DNA from: UBA10324 sp038326325
GTDB lineage: Bacteria; Bacteroidota; Bacteroidia; Chitinophagales; UBA10324
Direction: 5' to 3'
Assembly (NCBI GenBank): GCA_038326325.1
Contig: JBBQJW010000002.1
Location: forward strand, 62,001-126,000
Length of the DNA: 64,000 bases
Under the pieces are notes generated by a model. That model was not told the DNA's origin and did not search any database. It was given only the letters and a program-made list of their open reading frames with translations. A program made the position numbers and the translations under genes. Numbering within the stretch: the first letter of the stretch is position 1; every line of letters starts with the position of its first letter. Shown one piece after another: positions 45,122 to 53,791 of the stretch.

Positions 45122-45490
45122 TTACCGAGGCAAAATTTTTTCTTTTAATAAATCAAAGTCAACCGGTTTGGTTAGAAAGCCTGAAGCCCCGAGAGAAGTT
45201 GCTTTATTAATATTATCCTGATCGCCATAAGCAGAAACCATAACTACATTCAAGTGCGGATATTTCTCTTTGGTAAATTTTAACAAATCAAAACCTGTTA
45301 GACCGGGCATATTAATATCAGTTAGTACTAAAACAACATCCATAGGTGCAAGCTTTGCAAGAAAAGACATCGCTTCATTTGCAGAAAAGGCAAAGATTAA
45401 TTCTAAAAGGCCGGCCTTAATTTCTTTTCTGAATCGTTGACGATATAGTTGCTCAACATCCATTTCATCATCGACAATTAATACTTTCAT
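45122..45490 (-). CDS. Single-domain response regulator
   Basis: 122 aa, a receiver domain only. Acidic pocket 'LIVDDEMD', phospho-acceptor Asp58 in 'VLTDINMPG', switch 'VSAYGD' and Lys in 'FLTKPVDF'. No output domain. The N-terminal 'QLYRQRFRKEIKAG' segment is closely similar to the first receiver of the hybrid kinase at 47791-49377 ('DLIRQKFRRKIAAG'), so the two are paralogues. Last of five phosphorelay genes on this strand; 12 bases after the cNMP-binding kinase, which is its most likely phosphodonor. Confidence 0.93.
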   Translation of the reverse strand: MKVLIVDDEMDVEQLYRQRFRKEIKAGLLELIFAFSANEAMSFLAKLAPMDVVLVLTDINMPGLTGFDLLKFTKEKYPHLNVVMVSAYGDQDNINKATSLGASGFLTKPVDFDLLKEKILPR

Positions 45491-45502
45491 TTGTGAGTTT
45501 TA

Positions 45503-46807
45503 TTAAAAAGGAATTTGAATAATAAATTTTGTGTATTGACCTTCTTCTGATTCTACAAATAATTTTCCGTTGTGGCTTTGGGTAATAATTTCATAACTAA
45601 GAGACAATCCTAATCCTGTTCCTTCGCCTGCTGGTTTGGTGGTAAAGAAGGGTTCAAAAATTTTATTTTTTATATCCCCAGGAATTCCTGTTCCGTTGTC
45701 CATTACCTCCATTACAAAATTATTTTCTGATTTAGAAGTCGTAACTGTTACAGATGGTTCATATCCAGATTCTCCCATTTTCTTTCTTTTGTAAACTGCA
45801 TAAAGAGCATTATTAAATAAATTGAGAAGCACCCGAGAAATATCCTGAGAAATCACATTCAATTTAGGAAGGGTTACATCAAAATTTGTTTTAAGGAAGC
45901 AACTGAAATCGGGGTTGTTTGCAAACATGCCATGATATGCAAGATGCAAAAATTCTTCGCTCAATTTGTTTAAGTCGGTTAATTGTTTTTGTTCAGCACC
46001 AGACCGACTATGATTAAGCATGTTTTTTACAATACTATCGGCGCGCTTTCCGTGATTATTTATTTTCTCAAGGTTTTTTTTAAGGTCGCCAAGAATTTCA
46101 TCTTTTTCTTTTTCGTTGTCTAAGTCTTTAATTTCATCAAGCAACTCAATAGAAAGGAGTGAAAAATTATTTACAAAGTTGAGCGGATTTTTTATTTCGT
46201 GCGCAATACCTGCAGTAAGTTGACCGAGAGAAGCTAATTTCTCCTGCTGTATTAATTGCTGTTGCGAGCGCTTTACATTTTCAAGTGCAAATGTGAGTTC
46301 AGTATTTTTACTTGCTAACTCAGCAGTTCTTTTTTCAACCAAGTCATTCAATTCTTTTTCTCGATTCCTTAATTGCGAAATAAGAACCGTATTCTGTGTA
46401 CGCAATTGCCTTGTAAGAAGTGTAATGATATTTTTTGAAACCGAAGGATAGCTGTTTAGAATATTAAAGAAATCGTTTCGGTGAATGATAGCGACTACAG
46501 TTGGTTCAACGGCTGTAACAGACATAGACCTTGGCAAACTATCAAGTAAAGACATTTCACCAAAGAAATTCCCCTCATTAATTTCAGCTACCTGTTCGTT
46601 GCCATCATGAATTTTTACTTTGCCTGATGCAATAACAAACATGGTATTTCCTTCATCCCCCTTATTGAGAATCAATTCATCAGCTACAAATTTTTCAACT
46701 GTTACACTCTCTGCGAGCTTAATTAATAAATGCTCCTGTAAATCCTGAAACAGGAAAACCTTTTTTAAAACACTTATTAAAAACTCAACGGAAAGTTTTG
46801 ATTCCAC
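45503..46807 (-). CDS. Cyclic-nucleotide-binding-domain histidine kinase
   Basis: 434 aa and cytoplasmic (no membrane segment). Residues 15-135 are a cNMP-binding fold, with the phosphate-binding cassette 'FFGEMSLLDSLPRSMSV' (Arg103). Then a coiled coil (145-195), a HisKA-type box 'TAGIAHEIKNPLNFVNNF' with His203, and a HATPase domain with N box 'LLNLFNNALYAV', 'VMDNGTGIP' and 'GTGLGLSLSYEII'. It could couple a cyclic nucleotide, or other small ligand, to phosphorylation of the adjacent receivers. Confidence 0.93.
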   Translation of the reverse strand: MESKLSVEFLISVLKKVFLFQDLQEHLLIKLAESVTVEKFVADELILNKGDEGNTMFVIASGKVKIHDGNEQVAEINEGNFFGEMSLLDSLPRSMSVTAVEPTVVAIIHRNDFFNILNSYPSVSKNIITLLTRQLRTQNTVLISQLRNREKELNDLVEKRTAELASKNTELTFALENVKRSQQQLIQQEKLASLGQLTAGIAHEIKNPLNFVNNFSLLSIELLDEIKDLDNEKEKDEILGDLKKNLEKINNHGKRADSIVKNMLNHSRSGAEQKQLTDLNKLSEEFLHLAYHGMFANNPDFSCFLKTNFDVTLPKLNVISQDISRVLLNLFNNALYAVYKRKKMGESGYEPSVTVTTSKSENNFVMEVMDNGTGIPGDIKNKIFEPFFTTKPAGEGTGLGLSLSYEIITQSHNGKLFVESEEGQYTKFIIQIPF

Positions 46808-46876
46808 TTGTGTTTAGGTTTTTTGTTGAAAATTTGAAGAGGAATTAATTTCTTCAAATAAAATTATAGTTCACTG

Positions 46877-47398
46877 TTACACCCATCCCGGATTCACGGC
46901 TGAAATTCCAAAAACCTTAAAGAGAATTGCCATTATAATAATGCCGAGTAAAATTCCCCCTAATACAAAAGTTGCGAAACGGTATGCCTTTGCTAAATAG
47001 GCAAGGCGCTGGTTTTTATGAATATTCACTAAGCAGTTTTCAATGCGTAAAAAACTTGATTGATTTTTTACCACATAATCATAACCGCCATACTTAAGTG
47101 TATCAACCGCTACTTCAATTTTATCCTGCCCGGAAAGAAAAATCACAAACACATCAGGTTTTGATTCCTTTATTTTTTTTAAAATATCGATTCCATTTGC
47201 GGCATTTGTATTTACACTATTCAGATTATAATCTAGAACAATGTAATCGGGATTGAGGTCAAGATTTCGAATGCAATCTTCTCCAGTTGAGAAAGTTAAA
47301 ATCTCGAGGTTGAATTTATTATTCAAATGCATCTTCAACATTTCGTTGTTGTTCTGATCATCATCAACTAAGAAAATCTTTTTAAGTGCTTGTGCCAT
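46877..47398 (-). CDS. Receiver protein with C-terminal membrane anchor
   Basis: 173 aa. Receiver domain with 'FLVDDDQNN', phospho-acceptor Asp56 in 'IVLDYNLN', 'IFLSGQDKIE' and Lys in 'YVVKNQSSF'. After a short helix ('NIHKNQRLAYLAKAYR') comes one strongly hydrophobic segment ('FVLGGILLGIIIMAILF', about 144-162) and a short tail. A receiver fused at its C-terminus to a membrane helix without any output domain is unusual. It lies within the phosphorelay cluster between the Hpt gene and the cNMP-binding kinase. Target unknown. Confidence 0.85.
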   Translation of the reverse strand: MAQALKKIFLVDDDQNNNEMLKMHLNNKFNLEILTFSTGEDCIRNLDLNPDYIVLDYNLNSVNTNAANGIDILKKIKESKPDVFVIFLSGQDKIEVAVDTLKYGGYDYVVKNQSSFLRIENCLVNIHKNQRLAYLAKAYRFATFVLGGILLGIIIMAILFKVFGISAVNPGWV

Positions 47399-47436
47399 TG
47401 TATAATATTAATTTAGAAAGTTAAGTGTAACGGGTA

Positions 47437-47787
47437 TTAAATTTTTGTAAGTTCTTCTTTCAGTTCAACAATTGCAGTTTCAATAATTGATTTCAATTCA
47501 CTGAAGAGTGCAGGAATATTTCCTCCGTCTGTAGAGTTTTTTAATTCTTCAATTTGAAGAATCAATGGCTCAGCAGTTTTTATTCCCATATAAGAACACT
47601 GCGGTTTCAACTGATGGGCTATTGAACCAACGCGCTCCCAGTTTTTCTCCCCAATGAATCCTTCGATCTTGGTTATTGAATCCTGAGAGGTTTGTAAAAA
47701 AACATTAATGAGTTGTTTCATCATTGCAGTGTTACCCGATGAAAATTGTTTTAGAAAGGTTAGGTCACTTACTCTTGTTGCATCCAT
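47437..47787 (-). CDS. Histidine phosphotransfer (Hpt) protein
   Basis: 116 aa, all-helical. Contains the Hpt motif 'SIAHQLKPQCSYMG' with the phosphorylatable His58, and the conserved downstream Gly. It begins 3 bases after the hybrid kinase stop, so the two are surely co-translated. It would carry phosphate from the hybrid kinase's C-terminal receiver to one or both stand-alone receivers downstream. Confidence 0.92.
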   Translation of the reverse strand: MDATRVSDLTFLKQFSSGNTAMMKQLINVFLQTSQDSITKIEGFIGEKNWERVGSIAHQLKPQCSYMGIKTAEPLILQIEELKNSTDGGNIPALFSELKSIIETAIVELKEELTKI

Positions 47788-47790
47788 TTG

Positions 47791-49377
47791 TTATCGTTTT
47801 TTATTCAGCAGCTTGCTGATTTTAATTAGTAAATCATTTGGTTCAAAGGGTTTGGTGATGAAATCATCCATTCCAACTTCAAGGCATTTTAATGTTTCTT
47901 CTTTAATAGCATTCGCAGTCATTGCGATGATAGGAATATTTTTCCGGGTTCCTTCTAATTCGGTTCTTATTTTTTTCGTGGCTTCGTACCCATCACACTC
48001 CGGCATTTGAATATCCATTAGCACTACATCGTAATCAGTTGTTTTTAATTTTTCAAAACCGATCAATCCGTTTTCAACTATGTCCATTTTCATTCCTACA
48101 ATTGAAGAAGCTAAAATCTGTTGCGCTGCTATCTGATTGAAAAGATTGTCTTCGAAAAGAAGAATGCTTGTGTTTTTTAAAACCGGAACTTCAACATAAA
48201 TATTTTTTTCAAGGTTGGAGGCATCGCCAATTTCAAAAGGAGCGTGGAAATAAAATTTTGTTCCTTCACCGTACTTGCTTTTCACGGCAAGCTTTCCACC
48301 CATCAGTTCTACAAGCGATTTGGAGATGGTTAATCCCAAACCTGTTCCACCGAATTTGCGGTAAGTTTCTTTTGATGCCTGCGAAAAACTTTCAAAAATT
48401 TTATCCAACTGTTCGGGTGTCATTCCGATTCCCGTGTCTGTTACACCAAACTCAACAGTAGCAATATTATTTTCTGTTGAAATTAATTTTGCTTCTGCTG
48501 TTACACTTCCTGTATCAGTGAATTTGATGGAGTTACCTGCAAGATTCATCAGCACCTGACCTAAACGAACGGGATCACCAATCAATGCTTCAGGTAAATC
48601 ATCGGCAACTTTTATTCTGAAGTCTATTTTTTTTTCGTCCGCTTTAAACCGTAACAGTTCATATACATTCTGTAGAGTTTCGGAAGGAGAGAAGTCAATT
48701 TTTTCCAATTCTAATTTCCCTGCTTCAATTTTACTCATATCAAGAATGTCGTTGATAATTACAATCAGATTATCAGTTGACTTCTTAATTATTTCCAAAT
48801 TTCGTTGTTGTCCTTCTTTCAATTGTTCTTTCAACAACATCAAAGTCATTCCTTTAATCGCATTCAACGGAGTGCGAATTTCGTGACTCATGTTTGCGAG
48901 AAACTGTTGCTTGAATTTTTCTGATTGTTCGGCTCTCTCTCTTTCAAACTGCGCATTTTCTAAATTTTCTTTCGCGGTAATTCCTTCCCTGATTTTATAA
49001 TACTCAACCAGACTTTTTGCAAGCGTGGTTTCAAAATCTGTAAAGTCAATTGGCTTGGTTAAAAAATCAAACGCACCGCGATTCATAGCGATGCGAATAT
49101 TTTCCATGTCGCCGTAAGCAGAAACAACAATTGTTTTAAAAGCAGGATCAAGTTCCTTTATTTTTTCGAGTAGTGCCAGCCCATCCATTTCAGGCATATT
49201 GATATCAGTGAACACCAATGAAAACTCACCTTCATTATTTATTTTGTCTAACGCATGAAAACCATTGTGAGCAAACTCAAACTGCAATTCACCCGCTGCA
49301 ATTTTCCGTCTGAACTTCTGGCGAATCAGGTCTTCTAAATCCGGTTCATCATCAACGATAAGAATTTTCGAAGTCAT
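47791..49377 (-). CDS. Hybrid kinase: receiver-HisKA-HATPase-receiver
   Basis: 528 aa, no membrane segment. N-terminal receiver (1-125; Asp58 in 'VFTDINMPEMDG'), a linker coiled coil, the HisKA box 'FLANMSHEIRTPLNAIKGM' with His165, HATPase with 'LMNLAGNSIKFT', 'VTDTGIGM' and 'GTGLGLTISKSLVELMGG', and a C-terminal receiver ('VVLMDIQMPECDGYEA', 'FITKPFEP'). The N-terminal receiver means its activity is itself set by upstream phosphorylation. First gene of the five-gene cluster, followed directly by Hpt. Confidence 0.94.
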   Translation of the reverse strand: MTSKILIVDDEPDLEDLIRQKFRRKIAAGELQFEFAHNGFHALDKINNEGEFSLVFTDINMPEMDGLALLEKIKELDPAFKTIVVSAYGDMENIRIAMNRGAFDFLTKPIDFTDFETTLAKSLVEYYKIREGITAKENLENAQFERERAEQSEKFKQQFLANMSHEIRTPLNAIKGMTLMLLKEQLKEGQQRNLEIIKKSTDNLIVIINDILDMSKIEAGKLELEKIDFSPSETLQNVYELLRFKADEKKIDFRIKVADDLPEALIGDPVRLGQVLMNLAGNSIKFTDTGSVTAEAKLISTENNIATVEFGVTDTGIGMTPEQLDKIFESFSQASKETYRKFGGTGLGLTISKSLVELMGGKLAVKSKYGEGTKFYFHAPFEIGDASNLEKNIYVEVPVLKNTSILLFEDNLFNQIAAQQILASSIVGMKMDIVENGLIGFEKLKTTDYDVVLMDIQMPECDGYEATKKIRTELEGTRKNIPIIAMTANAIKEETLKCLEVGMDDFITKPFEPNDLLIKISKLLNKKR

Positions 49378-49444
49378 AATTTAGTTTCAGGTTGCGGGTT
49401 TTGAATTTCTTGTTTTTGACTGGCTAAAAATACTTTGATATTTC

Positions 49445-51301
49445 TTATTGTGTTTGATTCCATCCTAATAATTCATCAACTGATTGGCGGGCAACGAAAT
49501 GATAGTTTGGTCGTGCCTGTTTGTAAATTTTCATCGCCAGTATTTTTCCCTCTTCTGTTTTTATCATCTCTTTATAAAGGGGCATTAAAAATTTTCTTCT
49601 ACCCACTTCAATCAGAAATTTTTCCATGTAAGGATAAGCAACTGCATATTTATTTATCAGACTTTGCAAGTACCAGACTTCTTCAATTTCAGCATTGCCT
49701 GATTGTGAAAGTTTGAACTCAGCATCTAACTCAGCCAATCGTTGAACGGAAGTTCCAGCAGGAATTTTGTCAATGAAATAAATCCATTCCTGTGTAGCCC
49801 AATCTTTAGAATTCAATTGCGAAGGTGTAACACCATCTGACCATCTTTGAAATTCGCGGTCAGTTGCATCGAATCTTTCGCTCACAATCACCGGACAATT
49901 TTCGGGCAAACCGGGTTCGTAAATCCATTTTTTTAATTGCACTTTTTCTTCCGCTCCCGGAAACTGACTGAATAAATCTTTTTCGATGTAATCAATAAAT
50001 GCCTCTGTAGTCATGGTTTGAAAAGCATGAGAGTCGAAATATTTTTTCAGAAAATTATCGAGTGCATCTCTGCCAACAGTTTGTTCAATCAGCAATAAAA
50101 GTGCGTAACCTTTTTCATAAGCAATGCTGTTCATTCCATCATCCGGATCTTTTCCTTCGAGTTTCAATTTTAAACAAGTTGCATCGGGAGTGCTTTCAAA
50201 ATCTTTTAGTGTCTCTTTCAAATCTTCCATGCCGAGATACACTTCCATATCTGCGAATGATTTTTCATAGAGTGCTTCAGTAATTCTTCTCTCGAAGTAA
50301 ACGGTGAAACCTTCGTTGAGCCAGAAGTCGTTCCAGTTTGCGTTCGTTACTAAGTTGCCGCTCCAGCTATGAGCAAGTTCGTGCGACACCAATGAAACAA
50401 GCGAGCGATCACCTGCAAGAATAGTCGGAGTTGCAAAAGTCAATCGAGGATTTTCCATTCCACCAAACGGAAAACTCGGGGGCAAAACCAATACATCATA
50501 TCTGCCCCAGCGATAAGGACCGTATAATTTCTCCGCTGCTTCCAACATCTTTTGCATGTCGGCAAATTCATAAACTGATTTATCGAGCATTGAAGGTTCG
50601 GCATAAACTCCGGTGCGATCTCCAATGGAATGAAATGCAATATCACCAACCGACAGCGCCATTAAATAAGACGGAATCGGATTTGTCATTCTGAAATGAT
50701 ACTTGCCCGTGTTGTTTTTCTGAGTTGGATTTTCAGCACTCATGAGTGCAAGCATATTTGTCGGCACCTGAACATCAGCTTCGTAAGTGAATCGAATGCC
50801 CGGGCTATCCTGACATGGATATAATGTGCGACCAAGTATCGCCTGGCATTGTGTGAAAAGAAATGGTAATTTTTTACCTGCAGTTTGTGATGGCTCTAAC
50901 CACTGACACGATGCTGACTCAGGCGAAGTGGAATAGTAAACTGTTACAGTTGTAGTATTATGCTTAATCGGAACAATTAATTCGTGACCAAGAATTGAGT
51001 CGTCAATTCCCCAAACGAAATCAACAGGAGTTTCATCTTCATCAAGCGTTACTTTCTGAATGGTTAAATTTTTCGTGTCGAAATGAATGGCATCGGCTGT
51101 TGCACTTTTTCTAATTGTCCATTGCGCTTTACCTGAAATTATTTTTTTATCAAAGTCAACTTTTATGTCAAGATATAATTTTTGAACAACGGCTTCGTCG
51201 GTCTTTGCAAAACTGTGCGGATCGGAAGCGATAACTGGAATTGAAGAAGTAGCGAGCATAATGAAAAGAGAAAGGAGTTTTAGTTTTTGATGAATGAACA
51301 T
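49445..51301 (-). CDS. M1-family metallo-aminopeptidase (leukotriene-A4-hydrolase-like)
   Basis: 618 aa. Signal peptide, N-terminal beta saddle, then the catalytic domain with 'FGGMENPRLTF' (GGMEN exopeptidase motif, 280-284) and the zinc site 'HELAH' (His307, His311) with Glu330 in 'WLNEGFTVYFERR'. A helical C-terminal domain of the leukotriene-A4-hydrolase type follows ('WIYEPGLPENCPVI'). Removes N-terminal residues from peptides; exported, so probably periplasmic. Full length, with all metal ligands present. Divergent from miaE. Confidence 0.93.
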   Translation of the reverse strand: MFIHQKLKLLSLFIMLATSSIPVIASDPHSFAKTDEAVVQKLYLDIKVDFDKKIISGKAQWTIRKSATADAIHFDTKNLTIQKVTLDEDETPVDFVWGIDDSILGHELIVPIKHNTTTVTVYYSTSPESASCQWLEPSQTAGKKLPFLFTQCQAILGRTLYPCQDSPGIRFTYEADVQVPTNMLALMSAENPTQKNNTGKYHFRMTNPIPSYLMALSVGDIAFHSIGDRTGVYAEPSMLDKSVYEFADMQKMLEAAEKLYGPYRWGRYDVLVLPPSFPFGGMENPRLTFATPTILAGDRSLVSLVSHELAHSWSGNLVTNANWNDFWLNEGFTVYFERRITEALYEKSFADMEVYLGMEDLKETLKDFESTPDATCLKLKLEGKDPDDGMNSIAYEKGYALLLLIEQTVGRDALDNFLKKYFDSHAFQTMTTEAFIDYIEKDLFSQFPGAEEKVQLKKWIYEPGLPENCPVIVSERFDATDREFQRWSDGVTPSQLNSKDWATQEWIYFIDKIPAGTSVQRLAELDAEFKLSQSGNAEIEEVWYLQSLINKYAVAYPYMEKFLIEVGRRKFLMPLYKEMIKTEEGKILAMKIYKQARPNYHFVARQSVDELLGWNQTQ

Positions 51302-51535
51302 TTTTGAATTTTAATGAACCGCTCAAAAATAAACGAGGATTGAATAATAAGTACCTGCATATTTCAGTATATGACACGGATGGACACAGATGCTACTGAC
51401 AGGTACGGATTTAATAATCTGTTACAATCAGTTTAATCCGCGCCAATCAGTGTCCCGTTCTATTCAATTTGGTTTTGTTTATTTGAGCGCAAATAATTTT
51501 TCACTTTTAGTTTTTCATTTTTCACTAATTAAAAT
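51302..51535. other. Intergenic region between divergent M1 peptidase and miaE genes
   Basis: It holds a repeat-like stretch (about 51371-51462) with 'ACACGGATGGACACAGAT' and 'TTAATCCGCGCC', which resembles degraded dispersed intergenic repeats, one TGTTACA (51420), and a T/C-rich element 'TTTTTCACTTTTAG' at 51497-51530 that recurs near 21545 and 24492. No gene is apparent. Confidence 0.45.
51497..51530. repeat. T/C-rich intergenic element, copy 3
   Basis: TTTTTCACTTTTAGTTTTTC followed by ATTTTTCACTAATT, ending six bases before the miaE start codon. Same phrase family as 21545 and 24492. Confidence 0.5.
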
Positions 51536-52117
51536 ATGCTAGGATTAAAATTGCCAAGCGACCCGCGATGGGTAAATCTCGCTGAGAAAAGTTTAGAGGA
51601 GGTGCTGACCGATCACGCTTATTGTGAGCAGAAAGCATCGAGCACCTGTATCAGTTTGATACAGTCATATCCTGAGCGGGTGGAATTGGTTGATGAACTG
51701 GCACCGATTGTAACAGAGGAGTGGGGGCATTTCAGGCAGGTGCTTGCCGAGTTGAAAAAAAGAAATCTGAAATTAGGAAGGCAACGAAAAGATGAATATG
51801 TAAATCAGCTTTTTCAAAACGAACGAAAAAATATTTCGCCCGAAGAGCGAATGCTCGACAAGCTTTTAATAAGTGCATTGATAGAGGCACGCAGTTGCGA
51901 ACGGTTCAAATTATTAAGTGAAGGATTGGAAGATGAAACCATGCGCACATTTTATCGTGGCTTTATGGAATCGGAAGCTGGGCACTACCGCTTGTTTATT
52001 TCATTGGCAAAAAAGTATTTTCCTGAAGAAAAAGTAAAGCAGCGCTGGAATGAGTTTTTAGAAATTGAAAAAAATATTATTGAAGGATTGGAAGTGAGAG
52101 GGGATAGGATGCATTGA
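51536..52117 (+). CDS. miaE: tRNA-(ms2io6A)-hydroxylase
   Basis: 193 aa diiron, ferritin-like four-helix protein. Starts 'MLGLKLPSDPRWVNLAEKSL' and has paired Glu/His ligands in 'VLTDHAYCEQKASS', 'EEWGHFRQVL', 'IEARSCERFKLL' and 'ESEAGHYRLF', the MiaE pattern. Hydroxylates the prenyl group at A37 of tRNAs reading UNN codons, using O2. Needs MiaA and MiaB products as substrate; those genes are not in the window. Followed 53 bases later by a T9SS gene that is probably unrelated. Confidence 0.93.
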   Translation: MLGLKLPSDPRWVNLAEKSLEEVLTDHAYCEQKASSTCISLIQSYPERVELVDELAPIVTEEWGHFRQVLAELKKRNLKLGRQRKDEYVNQLFQNERKNISPEERMLDKLLISALIEARSCERFKLLSEGLEDETMRTFYRGFMESEAGHYRLFISLAKKYFPEEKVKQRWNEFLEIEKNIIEGLEVRGDRMH

Positions 52118-52169
52118 GTTATATTTGTTAAGTAAATTTAAAGAGTGTTACACCCACAAGGATGAAACC

Positions 52170-53780
52170 ATGAAAGCTAAATTTATTTTACTGCTTATTT
52201 TAAATACACTCCTTTTTCTTGTCTGCTATTCGCAACAGGCAAGCAATATTATTTGGGAAAGAACCTATGGTGGCAGCGGTGCTGAATCTACAACTTCATT
52301 AAAACAAACTTCAGATAAAGGTTTTGTTATGGTTGGAACCACCGATTCAAATGATGGTGATATTACTAACCATCATAGCCATGGAGATATGTGGGTTGTA
52401 AAAACGGATAGCTCAAATGCTATTCAATGGCAAATTTGCGTTGGAGGAACAGGAGACGATGATGGTTCTGATATAATTGAAACAAGCGACTCAGGATTTA
52501 TAGTTGTGGGTGGTACTGGTACATTTAATAATGGCGATGTCTTCGGACTTCATGGGGCTACAGCTTCAGACGCCTTCGTTGTTAAATTAAATAAATATGG
52601 TGTAATTGATTGGACAAAATGCTATGGTGGTAGTGGCTATGATGGAGCAAGTTCAATTAAAAGGTTGAATGATAGTTCTTTTATCATTGGAGGTACCTCT
52701 TCAATTAATAATGGAGATGTTTTATCAAATCAGGGTTCCTCAGATGCATGGTTATTCTGTATTGATTCAATCGGAAATTTTAAATGGGGCAAATCCTTTG
52801 GCGGATCAAAAGGAGAAACTCTTGGGGACTTAGCAGTAATTAATAATGAAATTATTGTAGTTGGATCAACTGTATCAAATGATTTAGGCTTTCCAGCAAA
52901 TCATGGATACTGGGATATAATGGTTGCAAGTTTTAGTAACTTGGGAATACTAAAGTGGGTTAAATGCTTTGGAGGTAGTGGTTTAGATGCAGCTAGCTCA
53001 GTTTTACCACTCACTTCTAATAAATTTTTAATTGGTGGTTTCACCGATTCGAATGATAGTGCCGCATCTAATTATCAAGGAGGCGGTGATGGATTGTTAA
53101 TAGAGATTGATTCTTTAGGAAATATTATTTGGGAGAAGTGCTACGGAGGGAATAAAAATGAAAATATAAGTCAAATAATTCAGGACAGTGATTCAACCAT
53201 AGTTGCAATTGGTTCTACTTACTCTAACAATAGTGGCTATGTTACATTCAGCCATGATAATACTGGAGAATATAGCGATAGTTGGGCATTGCAATTTGAT
53301 ACTTCTGGTGTTTTAAAGAAACAGCAATGCTTTGGTTGCACGATGCATGATGATGGTTATTCAATATGCAAATCGGGCGAAAATGAATATGTGTTTCTTG
53401 GTAGGGCTGAAACATCTGATGGCGATGTAAGTAGTGTGCATGGCGCTTTATCATGGTCCAGTGATAGCTGGATGGTTAAAATAAATGATATTGTCGGTTT
53501 ACCGGGAGAAATTCCTGAAGACACTCAAATAGTATCTGTAACTGTATATGACCACATCAGCATTTTTCCCAATCCAAGCACTAATGTTATTTACATCCAC
53601 TCAAATTATAATTGTGAATTAGAAATATTTAATGACCTCTCGCAGCTATGTGGTTCATTCAACATTAAATTAGGTAGAGATAACGCAATTGATATTTCTC
53701 TGCTTCCTCCTGCTATGTATTTTCTGGGGTTTAGAATAAGTGATACACTTACAATCTGTAAAGAATTAATTGTTGAATAA
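52170..53780 (+). CDS. T9SS protein with 'GGSG-D' propeller repeats
   Basis: 536 aa from the ATG at 52170, which follows an AAGGA purine box and begins a signal peptide (MKAKFILLLILNTLLFLVCYSQ); the frame is open upstream to 52125. Six or more repeats of about 55 aa run 'WERTYGGSGAEST.S...T.DKGFVMVGTTDSNDGDI..HH..GDMWVVKTD', predicted to form a propeller. The C-terminus is a T9SS sorting domain ('ISIFPNPSTNVI', 'LLPPAMYFLGFR'), somewhat diverged. Secreted; ligand unknown. Confidence 0.87.
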   Translation: MKAKFILLLILNTLLFLVCYSQQASNIIWERTYGGSGAESTTSLKQTSDKGFVMVGTTDSNDGDITNHHSHGDMWVVKTDSSNAIQWQICVGGTGDDDGSDIIETSDSGFIVVGGTGTFNNGDVFGLHGATASDAFVVKLNKYGVIDWTKCYGGSGYDGASSIKRLNDSSFIIGGTSSINNGDVLSNQGSSDAWLFCIDSIGNFKWGKSFGGSKGETLGDLAVINNEIIVVGSTVSNDLGFPANHGYWDIMVASFSNLGILKWVKCFGGSGLDAASSVLPLTSNKFLIGGFTDSNDSAASNYQGGGDGLLIEIDSLGNIIWEKCYGGNKNENISQIIQDSDSTIVAIGSTYSNNSGYVTFSHDNTGEYSDSWALQFDTSGVLKKQQCFGCTMHDDGYSICKSGENEYVFLGRAETSDGDVSSVHGALSWSSDSWMVKINDIVGLPGEIPEDTQIVSVTVYDHISIFPNPSTNVIYIHSNYNCELEIFNDLSQLCGSFNIKLGRDNAIDISLLPPAMYFLGFRISDTLTICKELIVE

Positions 53781-53791
53781 AAAATTTCAAA

